64,000 bases of DNA from assembly GCA_964517605.1 (NCBI GenBank), contig CAZFCE010000002.1, positions 258,391 to 322,390 on the forward strand, written 5' to 3'. Positions 8,121 through 16,396 of the stretch are shown here, piece by piece (within the stretch, counting starts at the first letter, position 1; the number at the start of each line of letters is the position of its first letter). The notes under the pieces are model-generated. The model was not told where the DNA came from and did not search any database. It was given only the letters and a program-made list of their open reading frames with translations. The position numbers and the translations under genes are program-made. The DNA is from J095 sp964517605 (GTDB lineage Bacteria; Chloroflexota; Anaerolineae; 4572-78; J111).

Positions 8121-9683
8121 TCATTCGCTCATTCGATTACGCATTTTCCGGTTTCGCAAAAAATGCCACACCCGGTTTAGCCCGCCGGCCATTTTGCCGG
8201 CCAGCCATTCCGGTTTGGGGTGCGGCAAAATAGGCCACGGTTCCAAATTCAAGCTGGATAGCAGCGCGTTGGCGGCGGCAATACCGGTGGTGGTGGCGCG
8301 TTCCAGGTAAAGGGCGGGCGCGGGGTGGTACACCCAATCGCCGCAGGCAAACAGCCCCGGCCACGGCGTGGAGATGCCCAGGTGTTGGCCGGGATTGCCC
8401 ACGCCAAACAGGGTATGCGTGGCCTCGTTGCGCAGCAGTTTGGAGCGCAGCAGGTAGCCGCGCACTTCAGGGAAGGCGCGGTAGGTATCCAGAATAACCT
8501 GCGCCAGCAGCAGCGCGTCCGGCAGGTTGAGCGTTTCGGGCGGGCCGTACACGTGCATTTCCAGGGCGCTGCCGCCGGTTTTTTTGCTCCAGTCCATATA
8601 AGCCGGTTGCAGCCGGTTAAGCCAGAAAAAGTTGTCCATGATAAAATCGCCCGAAAAGATACCGGCTTCGGCCATAGGTTTGGGCTTGGTTTCAAACCAC
8701 AGGCGGATGATGGCCGTGGGCACGCCAACGGGAAAACGTAGCGCCGCCGCCTCTGCCGCCGTAGCCGGGCTGGCGGTGAGCAGTTTTTTGGCCGCCGGGG
8801 CATCAAGCGCCAGAATAATGTTAGCGGTGGTTACGGTTTGGGGCTGGCCGTTGTGGGTGTAATGCACCTGCCAGGTCCCGGCCTCATCGCGCTGCAAAGA
8901 CATCACTTTGGCCCCCAACTGAATCACGCTGCCCAGTTGCGTTGCCACCTGCGCCAGCGGCTCGGAGACGCACGCGCCACCGGGGCCGGGCAGATAATCA
9001 AAGGCCCAGGCGTCGCGGCGCAGCAGCGTGTAAAAGCGCAAAAAAGCAATAAAACCGGACGCCGGCACCTCTTCCGGGTGGGCGGCCAGCGCGTTGCGAG
9101 CCAGCCCGGCAAAAAAGCTGCGCAACGTGGGCGACCAGCCCGCCGTAAAATCGGCCAGCGACATGCCCGCCAGCGATTTTTGCTCGGCCAGCGGGTCAAT
9201 CGCCATGGCCGACATCAACCCGCCCCACACCCTGAACATTGAGGCCACATCGCGCAGGGTGAGGATGTTGAGAAAGCGCGGGCGGATGAACAGGTACAGG
9301 TAATGAAACGGGGCCGGGATTTCGCTGTAGCGGATGGCGCTGCCAATGGCGGCCCGCCGCACCTTTTTGGCCCGGCCATACACCCAGGTTTCTTCGCGGG
9401 CGGGCACCAGCACCGGCCGAATTTGGTGGCGGGCCAGCGTGGCCTGCAAGTTGCGGTAAGCCGACCAGATGCCATGCACGCCGTGCTCGCCGGGGAATTG
9501 CCACGTTTGCCCCTGATGCCCAAATTCTACCGCCGGGCCGTTTTTTAACCGCCCGCCAATCCAGGCGGGATCGGCCTCAAGCAGCAGCGGTTTTAAACCG
9601 CGCTCGGCCAGATGCACGGCGGCCATTAGCCCGGCAATGCCGCCGCCAATAATTACGGGTTGGGTGGGAGAAGGTGAAGTCAT
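8121..9683 (-). CDS. FAD-dependent amine oxidase/phytoene desaturase-like oxidoreductase
   Basis: 520 residues. The N-terminal dinucleotide-binding motif is VIIGGGIAGLMAAVHLAERG, followed about 20 residues later by LLEADPAWIGGRL, as in the flavin amine oxidase/phytoene desaturase superfamily. The C-terminus has FACGDWVYHPAPALYLERA, the usual second FAD contact. The middle section (RFYTLLRRDAWAFDYLPGP, substrate cap) recalls carotenoid-modifying or squalene-type desaturases, but the substrate cannot be read from sequence. Thirteen bases separate it from the radical SAM gene upstream on the same strand, so the two are likely co-transcribed and act on one pathway. Confidence 0.8.
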   Translation of the reverse strand: MTSPSPTQPVIIGGGIAGLMAAVHLAERGLKPLLLEADPAWIGGRLKNGPAVEFGHQGQTWQFPGEHGVHGIWSAYRNLQATLARHQIRPVLVPAREETWVYGRAKKVRRAAIGSAIRYSEIPAPFHYLYLFIRPRFLNILTLRDVASMFRVWGGLMSAMAIDPLAEQKSLAGMSLADFTAGWSPTLRSFFAGLARNALAAHPEEVPASGFIAFLRFYTLLRRDAWAFDYLPGPGGACVSEPLAQVATQLGSVIQLGAKVMSLQRDEAGTWQVHYTHNGQPQTVTTANIILALDAPAAKKLLTASPATAAEAAALRFPVGVPTAIIRLWFETKPKPMAEAGIFSGDFIMDNFFWLNRLQPAYMDWSKKTGGSALEMHVYGPPETLNLPDALLLAQVILDTYRAFPEVRGYLLRSKLLRNEATHTLFGVGNPGQHLGISTPWPGLFACGDWVYHPAPALYLERATTTGIAAANALLSSLNLEPWPILPHPKPEWLAGKMAGGLNRVWHFLRNRKMRNRMSE

Positions 9684-9696
9684 ATTTTATCCTGAT

Positions 9697-10764
9697 TTAG
9701 CCGGGGGCAAAGGTATAAATTTGGGCGCGGCGCGAGGCGCTAAAACGCAGCAACTCGTGCAGCAGCGCCAGCGGTTGCGCCTGCAACAGCGATGGTTCGG
9801 CGTAGCATTGCTGAAAGCAGCTACCGCACGAGGTGGGCGGCGGGCCAAATTCGCGGGCGGCGATGGCGCGGGCTTCGGCCCAGGAATCTACTTGCGTTAA
9901 GTTGCAGGGCCGCCCGCCGTGCGGGGTGTGGCCGCGCTCGATGGGGCGGCAGGGGTAAATCAGGTCGCCGTTGGGCAGCACGCGCGGGGCCAGGGTGGGG
10001 TAGCAATTAAAATGCTCAAAGTTACGCGCCAGTTTTAAATACGGCAGGCTGCCCACTATTTTAGCGCCCTGTTTTTTGCGGGCAATCACGGTGTCCACAA
10101 AAGCGGGATAATCGCGGGCCACCAGCAGTTGGTAGTGCGGCCAGTTGTTAAAGGATTGCGGCGAAAAGGCAAAGCCCAGGTTGTGTTCCAGGCAAAACTC
10201 CAGCACGGCGGGCGCGTCGGGCAGGGTTTCGGGCGTAATCACGCAATTGATAATCAACTCAAAGCGGTGTTGGGCTTGTAGCCCGGCCACGGTGGTAATG
10301 GTATTGATAATGGTTTGGGCCGCCCGGCTATCCAGGCCGATGGTTTGTCCCCAGCGGTCAACATTGAGCGAATCCAGGCTGATGACCAGCCGGTTGAGCC
10401 ACGGCAACAGGTTGAGGTGTTTGTTGAGCAACAGCCCGTTGGTAAGCAGGGTGAGGCTTTTAAACCGATGTTTGGTTTTGGCGGCGGCGGCCAACGCCTC
10501 AAGGTGAGGATAAAGCAACGGTTCGCCGCCGGTTAAAATAAGGTGGGGCGCGGCCTGCCGCAAAATGGCCAACACGCGCTCGGCCTGGGGCAGCGGCAGC
10601 ACGCCCAATTCGCTCAACTCGTCATCGGGCCGCCGCGCGCCGTAATCTTCGCAGTAGGCGCAATTCAAATTGCAGCGGCCGGTCAGGTGAAAAATGGCCA
10701 CCAGCGGCCGGAGTTGGTACTGGCCGCGCGCCAGATTAATGAGGTTGTGCAGGTAGTTGGTCAT
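9697..10764 (-). CDS. Radical SAM protein with C-terminal SPASM-like cysteines
   Basis: 355 residues. The radical SAM cluster motif C-x3-C-x2-C is in HLTGRCNLNCAYCEDYG (about residues 26-42), followed by the LTGGEPLLYPHLE glycine motif near 78 and a TIM-barrel pattern (LTLLTNGLLL, RLVISLDSL). The C-terminal part has further cysteines (LIYPCRPIERG, GRPCNL, SCGSCFQQCYAEPSLL) spaced like a SPASM/twitch auxiliary iron-sulfur domain. The product could mature a peptide or modify a lipid or isoprenoid; the adjacent FAD oxidoreductase gives the only hint. There is no strong ribosome-binding site before the ATG. Confidence 0.85.
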   Translation of the reverse strand: MTNYLHNLINLARGQYQLRPLVAIFHLTGRCNLNCAYCEDYGARRPDDELSELGVLPLPQAERVLAILRQAAPHLILTGGEPLLYPHLEALAAAAKTKHRFKSLTLLTNGLLLNKHLNLLPWLNRLVISLDSLNVDRWGQTIGLDSRAAQTIINTITTVAGLQAQHRFELIINCVITPETLPDAPAVLEFCLEHNLGFAFSPQSFNNWPHYQLLVARDYPAFVDTVIARKKQGAKIVGSLPYLKLARNFEHFNCYPTLAPRVLPNGDLIYPCRPIERGHTPHGGRPCNLTQVDSWAEARAIAAREFGPPPTSCGSCFQQCYAEPSLLQAQPLALLHELLRFSASRRAQIYTFAPG

Positions 10765-10872
10765 AGTTGGGTTTTGTAGCCGGAATGGGCAACTCCTTTG
10801 ACCATGAAATTAACACGGTTGGAGGCAATGTGCAACTCGGCCCCGGCTGTTGACGGTAAAAAGAATGGGGTG

Positions 10873-12570
10873 TTACTTGCGGATTACCGGCAGGTAAACG
10901 CTGAGAATAACCACCGCCGTCGGGCTGAGGTAAGCGCCCGGCGGGGCGGCGGGCCACCGCGACTGGCCGCTTTGATCCAGCGTAACGGTGTTGGTTAACG
11001 TGCCGGTAGCAACACCGGCGGGGGCGTCGCTCCAGCTAAAATCCGGGATGGGGTAAATTGCGGTGGAGTACACATTGCTGCCGGTGATGGGCTGCACATA
11101 GCCCAAATCGGGGGCTACCAACTGCGGCTCTATCATATTGATGGTGTTGCTCACCACCAACTGGGCGGCGTTACAGGTGGGGTTGACGGGCTGGCAACCG
11201 CGATCCGGCTCTTCAATGCCCAGCGGATGAGTGACCGGCCCGTTCCAAATAATGTTCCCGGCAATCACCAGGTTGTCGTCGCTGAGGATGGGGTTTGGGA
11301 TATTTTGAAAATTGGCCGGGCGCGCAATCGGCCCCCACACATTCAGGTGGCTGTACTCGGTTTGGGCCGGAGCCGGATTGTAAAAGATGTTGTTGTACAC
11401 ATAAACATTGCGATTAGGAATAACCGCCAGCAGGTCGGGGTTGGTAAAACGGGTATCAAAATTTGGCCCCCAACCGTTGTGGTAATTTAGATTATCCTGG
11501 CAAGTTGACGCCGGGTTGGGCAGTTCATCGGTGGCGGTGCAGTTGCGCTCGCCGCGCACCGCCTGGAACAGCGGATAACCAATGGGATCGGTGCCCACCC
11601 GGTAGAGGGTGTTATAAGCAAATAACACGTTGTAGCCGCCGGCTACGCTCAAGCCCACGCCGGGGATTTCGCGCAACGTGTTGTTGATAAATTTAAGGTC
11701 GTACACCTCGTAGTGCAGCCAGGGCAAAACCATCATGGCCAGATTGGCCGCCTGCCCGGCCTGAAAACCCAACTGGCAGCCAACCAGTTGGTTGGCCTCA
11801 ATGTTGAGATAAGCCGAGCCGCCTTTAACGTACATGCACCACTGGCCGGCGGTGCGCAGCCGGTTGTTAACAAAATGGCCGTACTGCACCGCAAAATAAT
11901 CCACCACGGTGTGCCACGCGCCGCTAAAATCGCTGTCTTCCACGTACAGGTGTTGCGCCTGGTTAACTTTGAACACCTCTTGCAGGTTGTTGCAGGCATC
12001 GCTGGCGCAGTTTGGTCCCACCACCGACAGGTTACGCAGCAACACGTGGTCGGCAGCGGTGAGGTGCAGCAGGTTGTTGCCGGAACTGTTGGTGGGCAGC
12101 GCCCCGCCGCCGATCAGGTTCAGGTCAATGAGGTAAAGATAGGAAACGTGGGCCACATCCAGCCCGCCGCGCAGGGTAGCCACACCGCCGTTGCCCCGGA
12201 TAATCAGCGGGTATTGGGCGCTGCCGTGGCGGTTTTCAAAATAATTAATGCAGGATGTGGTTTCGTTGTCGCCGCAGGGGTAGGAACCGGGCAGCAGGTT
12301 AATCCGGTAGCCGGTGGTGGTGAGGGTAATCGGCACGCGGCTCCAGGCGGCGGTCAGGGTGCGGAGCGGCGTTACCGGCGAAGCGCCATCGTTGGCATCG
12401 CTGCCGGTAGGCGAAACGTACAATTCGGTGAGAACAGGGCTGCCCATATTGTAATAGCGCGGGTCGCCGGGGGAGTAATCGGCCCGCGCCGCCGGCAAAT
12501 ACCAACCGGCGGCCAACAGGATAATGACCGCCGCTAATTTTAAACAGAATTTGCAGGTTAGGGCATCCAT
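10873..12570 (-). CDS. Secreted right-handed beta-helix protein
   Basis: 565 residues. A signal peptide (hydrophobic LAAVIILLAAGWYLPAARA) is followed by the opening LYVSPTGSDANDGASPVTPL, typical of DUF1565/pectate-lyase-like parallel beta-helix proteins. Repeated rungs with NN- and DxN-type turns follow (HVLLRNLSVVG, LYVEDSDFSG, LKFINNTLRE, NVYVYNNIFYN). The chain ends VILSVYLPVIRK, close to the YLPLxxR tail seen on many exported Chloroflexota proteins and possibly a surface-sorting signal. It starts 12 bases after the upstream chemoreceptor gene, so it may be expressed from the same transcript. A carbohydrate substrate is plausible, but no catalytic residues can be assigned. Confidence 0.8.
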   Translation of the reverse strand: MDALTCKFCLKLAAVIILLAAGWYLPAARADYSPGDPRYYNMGSPVLTELYVSPTGSDANDGASPVTPLRTLTAAWSRVPITLTTTGYRINLLPGSYPCGDNETTSCINYFENRHGSAQYPLIIRGNGGVATLRGGLDVAHVSYLYLIDLNLIGGGALPTNSSGNNLLHLTAADHVLLRNLSVVGPNCASDACNNLQEVFKVNQAQHLYVEDSDFSGAWHTVVDYFAVQYGHFVNNRLRTAGQWCMYVKGGSAYLNIEANQLVGCQLGFQAGQAANLAMMVLPWLHYEVYDLKFINNTLREIPGVGLSVAGGYNVLFAYNTLYRVGTDPIGYPLFQAVRGERNCTATDELPNPASTCQDNLNYHNGWGPNFDTRFTNPDLLAVIPNRNVYVYNNIFYNPAPAQTEYSHLNVWGPIARPANFQNIPNPILSDDNLVIAGNIIWNGPVTHPLGIEEPDRGCQPVNPTCNAAQLVVSNTINMIEPQLVAPDLGYVQPITGSNVYSTAIYPIPDFSWSDAPAGVATGTLTNTVTLDQSGQSRWPAAPPGAYLSPTAVVILSVYLPVIRK

Positions 12571-12582
12571 TAAAAAATCCGG

Positions 12583-14490
12583 TTACAACTTTTCACCCGC
12601 CGGGAGTTTAAATTGGCGCACCAGGCCGCGCAGGTTATCGGCCATTTGCAACAGCGATTGCGCCGAGGCGGAAACCTCTTGCACCTGGGCGCTCATTTCC
12701 TCGGCAGAGGCGCTTATTTCCTCAACCGAGGCGCTGTTTTCCTGGCTGATGCTGGCAATATTGGTAATAGCCTGGCCCACCAAACTGGAGTTAGCCGACA
12801 TTTCTTCGGTGGCGGCGGTGTTTTCTTCAACCACGGCACTCACGCTTTCCATGGCGTTGACCAGTTCAACCGCGGAGGTGTTCATGCTCACCGCCGAGGC
12901 GGCGATAGCTTCTACCTGCTGGTTAACCGCCTCGACTGTTTGCAAAATATTGGCCAGCGATTCGCCGGCCTGCATGGTTCGGGCCACGCCGGTTTCCACT
13001 TCCAGGTTGCCATCCTGCATGGCGGTAATGGCTTCGGTGACGGTTTGCTGAATGTTGCGAATCAATCCGGCGATTTCTTTGGTGGCCGAAGCCGATTTTT
13101 CGGCCAGTTTGCGCACTTCGTCGGCCACCACGGCAAAGCCTTTGCCGTGTTCGCCGGCGCGGGCCGCTTCGATGGCGGCATTCAGCGCCAGCAGGTTGGT
13201 TTGGCTGGCAATATCATCAATGGTTTGAACAATGGCCCCAATCTGTTCCGAGCGAGCGCCCATTTGTTGCACTTTTTGCGTGGATACGCCCACTTTTTCC
13301 TTGATCATGGCCATGCCCTGCACCGCCACCTGCACGGTTTGCGCGCCCTGCTGCGCCGCCTGCGTGGCCGCCACCGCGCCGCGCGCGCCGGATTGCGCGT
13401 TGGCCGAAACCTGACCAATGGCCTGCGATATCTGGGCGGCCAGCGTGGCCGTTTTGCCCACGGCGGTGGCCTGTTCCTGCGCGCCCCGCGCCACGCCGTC
13501 AATGGCAAGAGCCATCTGGTCAACCGAAGCGGTGGTGTGCACCACCGCCTGCGATTGCTGCGTTGCGCCGGTAGCCATTTGGCCCATTACGCCGGCAATC
13601 TGGTTGGTGGCGCGGCCCGCCTGGTTGGCGGCGCTGGCCAGTTGCGCCGAAGCGGTGTTAAGGCCCTCGGCGCTTTGGGCAACCTGGTAAATTAAACCGC
13701 GCAGGTTAACAATCATGTAGGCAAAGGCGCTGCCCAGCATATCCTTATTTGAAAGCGGCGTTATATCCTCGCTAAAATCGCCGTGGGCCAGCTTTTCGGC
13801 CAGCGTGGTTTTGCGCTGCAAATAGGCGGTCATCCGCCTAAAGGCATCGGCCATGCGGCCCACTTCATCCCGCGAGCGGGTTTGCACGGTGATGTTGCAA
13901 TCGCCGCCGGCCAAATGTTCCATCAGGCCGGTCATTTCGGCCAGCGGGATTGTTACCAGCCGCCCTACCAAAAAATAAATGCCGGCCACCAAAATCAGCA
14001 CCAGCGCCGCAATCACCACCAAAATCAGCGATTGGTTTTGGCGGGTAGTCCAGTTAACCAGTTCGCGGGTGTAGATAATACGCACCCGGCCAATGGTTTG
14101 GGCCGGCCCCTGCGCGTCGGCGTGGCCAATGTTGGCTTCGCGCACAATGGGGTCAACGGCTTCGCCCTCGCGGATGGCCGACGCCACCGGGTCGCCGCCA
14201 TCGGCGTTATACACTTCGATGGCGTACACTTCCTGGTCGCTCATCACGGCTTCGATATCCTTTTGAATCAAGTCCACCTCAATGTTCCACATTGGGGTGC
14301 TCAGCGTTTGGCCCAACAGATTGGCCATCATTTCGGCGCGGCTTTCTAAGGTGAGCGAGGCTTTGTTACGCTCGCTGTTAATCCAGTAAGCGCCCAATGC
14401 GCCAATAACCAGCACAATTAAAACCGTAATCACCGCAATAAGTTTGCGTTGGAGCTTTTTTGCAAAGAAAGTGATGGCCAAGTTGAGCAT
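12583..14490 (-). CDS. Methyl-accepting chemotaxis protein, long form
   Basis: 635 residues from the ATG at 14490; a TTG three codons upstream is less likely. Helix 1 is near residues 15-37, then a small periplasmic sensor of about 120 residues (sCache-like, with AEMMANLLGQTL and EVYAIEVYNADGGDP), helix 2 near 155-180, and a HAMP domain with LAGGDCNITVQTRSRDEVG. A long methyl-accepting coiled coil follows, with the conserved hairpin tip ASQTNLLALNAAIEAARAGE. A paralogue lies 41 bases upstream; the membrane-proximal half is nearly identical, but this copy is longer in both arms of the coiled coil. No CheA or CheW gene is in the window. Confidence 0.93.
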   Translation of the reverse strand: MLNLAITFFAKKLQRKLIAVITVLIVLVIGALGAYWINSERNKASLTLESRAEMMANLLGQTLSTPMWNIEVDLIQKDIEAVMSDQEVYAIEVYNADGGDPVASAIREGEAVDPIVREANIGHADAQGPAQTIGRVRIIYTRELVNWTTRQNQSLILVVIAALVLILVAGIYFLVGRLVTIPLAEMTGLMEHLAGGDCNITVQTRSRDEVGRMADAFRRMTAYLQRKTTLAEKLAHGDFSEDITPLSNKDMLGSAFAYMIVNLRGLIYQVAQSAEGLNTASAQLASAANQAGRATNQIAGVMGQMATGATQQSQAVVHTTASVDQMALAIDGVARGAQEQATAVGKTATLAAQISQAIGQVSANAQSGARGAVAATQAAQQGAQTVQVAVQGMAMIKEKVGVSTQKVQQMGARSEQIGAIVQTIDDIASQTNLLALNAAIEAARAGEHGKGFAVVADEVRKLAEKSASATKEIAGLIRNIQQTVTEAITAMQDGNLEVETGVARTMQAGESLANILQTVEAVNQQVEAIAASAVSMNTSAVELVNAMESVSAVVEENTAATEEMSANSSLVGQAITNIASISQENSASVEEISASAEEMSAQVQEVSASAQSLLQMADNLRGLVRQFKLPAGEKL

Positions 14491-14531
14491 AATTATCAAT
14501 ACCCTTTACATTAAAAGTTGATGGGCGCAGG

Positions 14532-16298
14532 TTATGACCACCGGTTTTTTGCCGCCGGCAGCTTAAACTGGCGCACCAAACCGCGCAGGCCATCGGCCAT
14601 GTGCAGCAACGCTTGCGCCGAGCCGGAAACCTCTTGCACCTGGGCGCTCATTTCTTCGGCAGAGGCGCTCACTTCTTGCACCGAGGCGCTGTTTTCCTGA
14701 CTGATGCTGGCAATGTTGCCAATGGCCTGGCTCACCAAACTGGAATTAGCCGACATTTCTTCGGTGGCGGCGGTGTTTTCCTGCACCACCGCCGAAACCG
14801 TTTCCATTACATTCACCAATTCTCTGGAGGAGTGGTTCATTTCTTTGGCGGCCAGCGAAATTTGCTCCACCTGAGTATCAACGCCAACGGCCACTTCTTC
14901 CATAGCGGTTACGGCTTCGCCGGCTACCTGCTGCACGTTGTGGATTAGTTGGGCAATTTCCTTGGTGGCCGTGCCCGACCTTTCGGCCAGTTTGCGCACT
15001 TCATCGGCAACTACGGCAAAGCCTTTGCCGTGGTCGCCGGCGCGGGCGGCCTCGATGGCGGCGTTGAGCGCCAGCAGGTTAGTTTGGCTGGCAATCTCAT
15101 CAATGGTTTTGACAATTGCGCCAATTTGCTGCGAGCGGCGGCCCATTTCATTGACCTTGTGGGCAGATTGGCCCACTTTTTCGCGCACGGTTTCCATTTT
15201 GGCCACGTTGGCGGCCAGTTGTTGAATGGCTTCGGACATGCGCAAAGTCACTTCGGTGGAATGGCCAATTGACCGGGCCTGCTCCTGCGCGCCCTGAGCC
15301 ACGCCTTCAATGGCGCGGGCCATCTGGTCCACCGAAGCGGTGGTGTGCGTCACCGCCTCGGCCTGTTGGGTAGCGCCGGCGGCCACCTGTCCCATCACAT
15401 CGGCAATCTGGTTGGTGGCGCGGCCCGCCTGGTTGGCGGCGCTGGCCAGTTGCTCCGAGGCGGTATTAAGCTGCCCGGCGCTATCCGTAACCTGGTAAAT
15501 AAGCGCGCGCAGGTTAGTAACCATCCGCAAAAAGGCGTTGCCCAGCATGTCCTTGTTTGAGTACGGCTCCACATCCTCGCTAAAATCGCCGTGGGCCATC
15601 TGGTCGGCCACGGCGGCTTTGCTCTGCAAATAGGCGGTCATCCGCCTAAAGGCATCGGCCATGCGGCCCACTTCATCCTGCGAGCGGGTTTGCACTGTAA
15701 TCGCGCAATCGCCGCCGGCCAGGTGTTCCATTAAGGTGGTCATTTCGGCCAGCGGCGTGGTAACTAACCGGCTCACCAACAGGTAAATGCCGGCCACCAA
15801 AATCAGCACCAGCACCACCATCACCATCAAAATGAATAGCCGGTTTTGGCCGGCAGTCCAGTTAATCAACTCGCGGGTGTAGATAATGCGTACTTTGCCA
15901 ATGGTTTGGGGCTGCCCTTGCGCATCGGCGTGAATGATGTCGGCTTCGCGCGTGATGCCGTCAATGGCTTCGCCTTCACGGATGGCCGACGCCACCGGGT
16001 CTTCGCTGCTGGTGTTGTAAACTTCCAGCGCGTACACCTCCGGGTCGTTCATCACCGCGGCCACATCTTTTTGAATTAAATCCGTTTCAATATTCCACAT
16101 GGGCGTAATCAGCGTTTCGCCCAGCAGTTTGGCCATCATTTCGGCGCGGGTTTCCAGGGCGCTGGAAGCCCGGTTGTATTCGCTATTAATCCAGTAAATG
16201 CCAATAATACCGATGGCCAGCACCACCAAAATTGTAATTACCGCCAAAAGCTTGCGTTGTAAATTTTTAGCAAAAAAGGCAAAGATTGGATTTTGCAT
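14532..16298 (-). CDS. Methyl-accepting chemotaxis protein, short form
   Basis: 588 residues with the same layout as its downstream paralogue: two membrane helices flanking an sCache-like sensor (AEMMAKLLGETLITPMWNI, EVYALEVYNTSSEDP), HAMP, and a signalling hairpin with ASQTNLLALNAAIEAARAGD at the tip. Compared with the paralogue, about 25 residues are missing after the conserved EQA segment and about 24 from the returning arm, so the shortening is nearly symmetrical, as needed to keep an antiparallel coiled coil in register. The two receptors therefore belong to different length classes. It is preceded by the double solute-binding lipoprotein gene. Confidence 0.93.
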   Translation of the reverse strand: MQNPIFAFFAKNLQRKLLAVITILVVLAIGIIGIYWINSEYNRASSALETRAEMMAKLLGETLITPMWNIETDLIQKDVAAVMNDPEVYALEVYNTSSEDPVASAIREGEAIDGITREADIIHADAQGQPQTIGKVRIIYTRELINWTAGQNRLFILMVMVVLVLILVAGIYLLVSRLVTTPLAEMTTLMEHLAGGDCAITVQTRSQDEVGRMADAFRRMTAYLQSKAAVADQMAHGDFSEDVEPYSNKDMLGNAFLRMVTNLRALIYQVTDSAGQLNTASEQLASAANQAGRATNQIADVMGQVAAGATQQAEAVTHTTASVDQMARAIEGVAQGAQEQARSIGHSTEVTLRMSEAIQQLAANVAKMETVREKVGQSAHKVNEMGRRSQQIGAIVKTIDEIASQTNLLALNAAIEAARAGDHGKGFAVVADEVRKLAERSGTATKEIAQLIHNVQQVAGEAVTAMEEVAVGVDTQVEQISLAAKEMNHSSRELVNVMETVSAVVQENTAATEEMSANSSLVSQAIGNIASISQENSASVQEVSASAEEMSAQVQEVSGSAQALLHMADGLRGLVRQFKLPAAKNRWS

Positions 16299-16396
16299 AA
16301 GTTACACTACCTTTTGTGTTGAACAGCCAGCATAACGATCAACCTGTTTTTTAACCGTTGCCGGCCCCGGCTTAAATTTCGGGACCAGCGGCGGGT

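Noticed and set aside
11713..12537. Plus-strand 274-codon open frame opposite the beta-helix gene
   Set aside because: No start context and no family features; the minus-strand protein has a signal peptide and repeated rungs.
12613..13695. Plus-strand 360-codon open frame opposite a chemoreceptor gene
   Set aside because: Rich in His/Gly/Ala/Asn, as expected from the reverse complement of a biased coiled-coil gene; a similar shadow lies opposite the second receptor.
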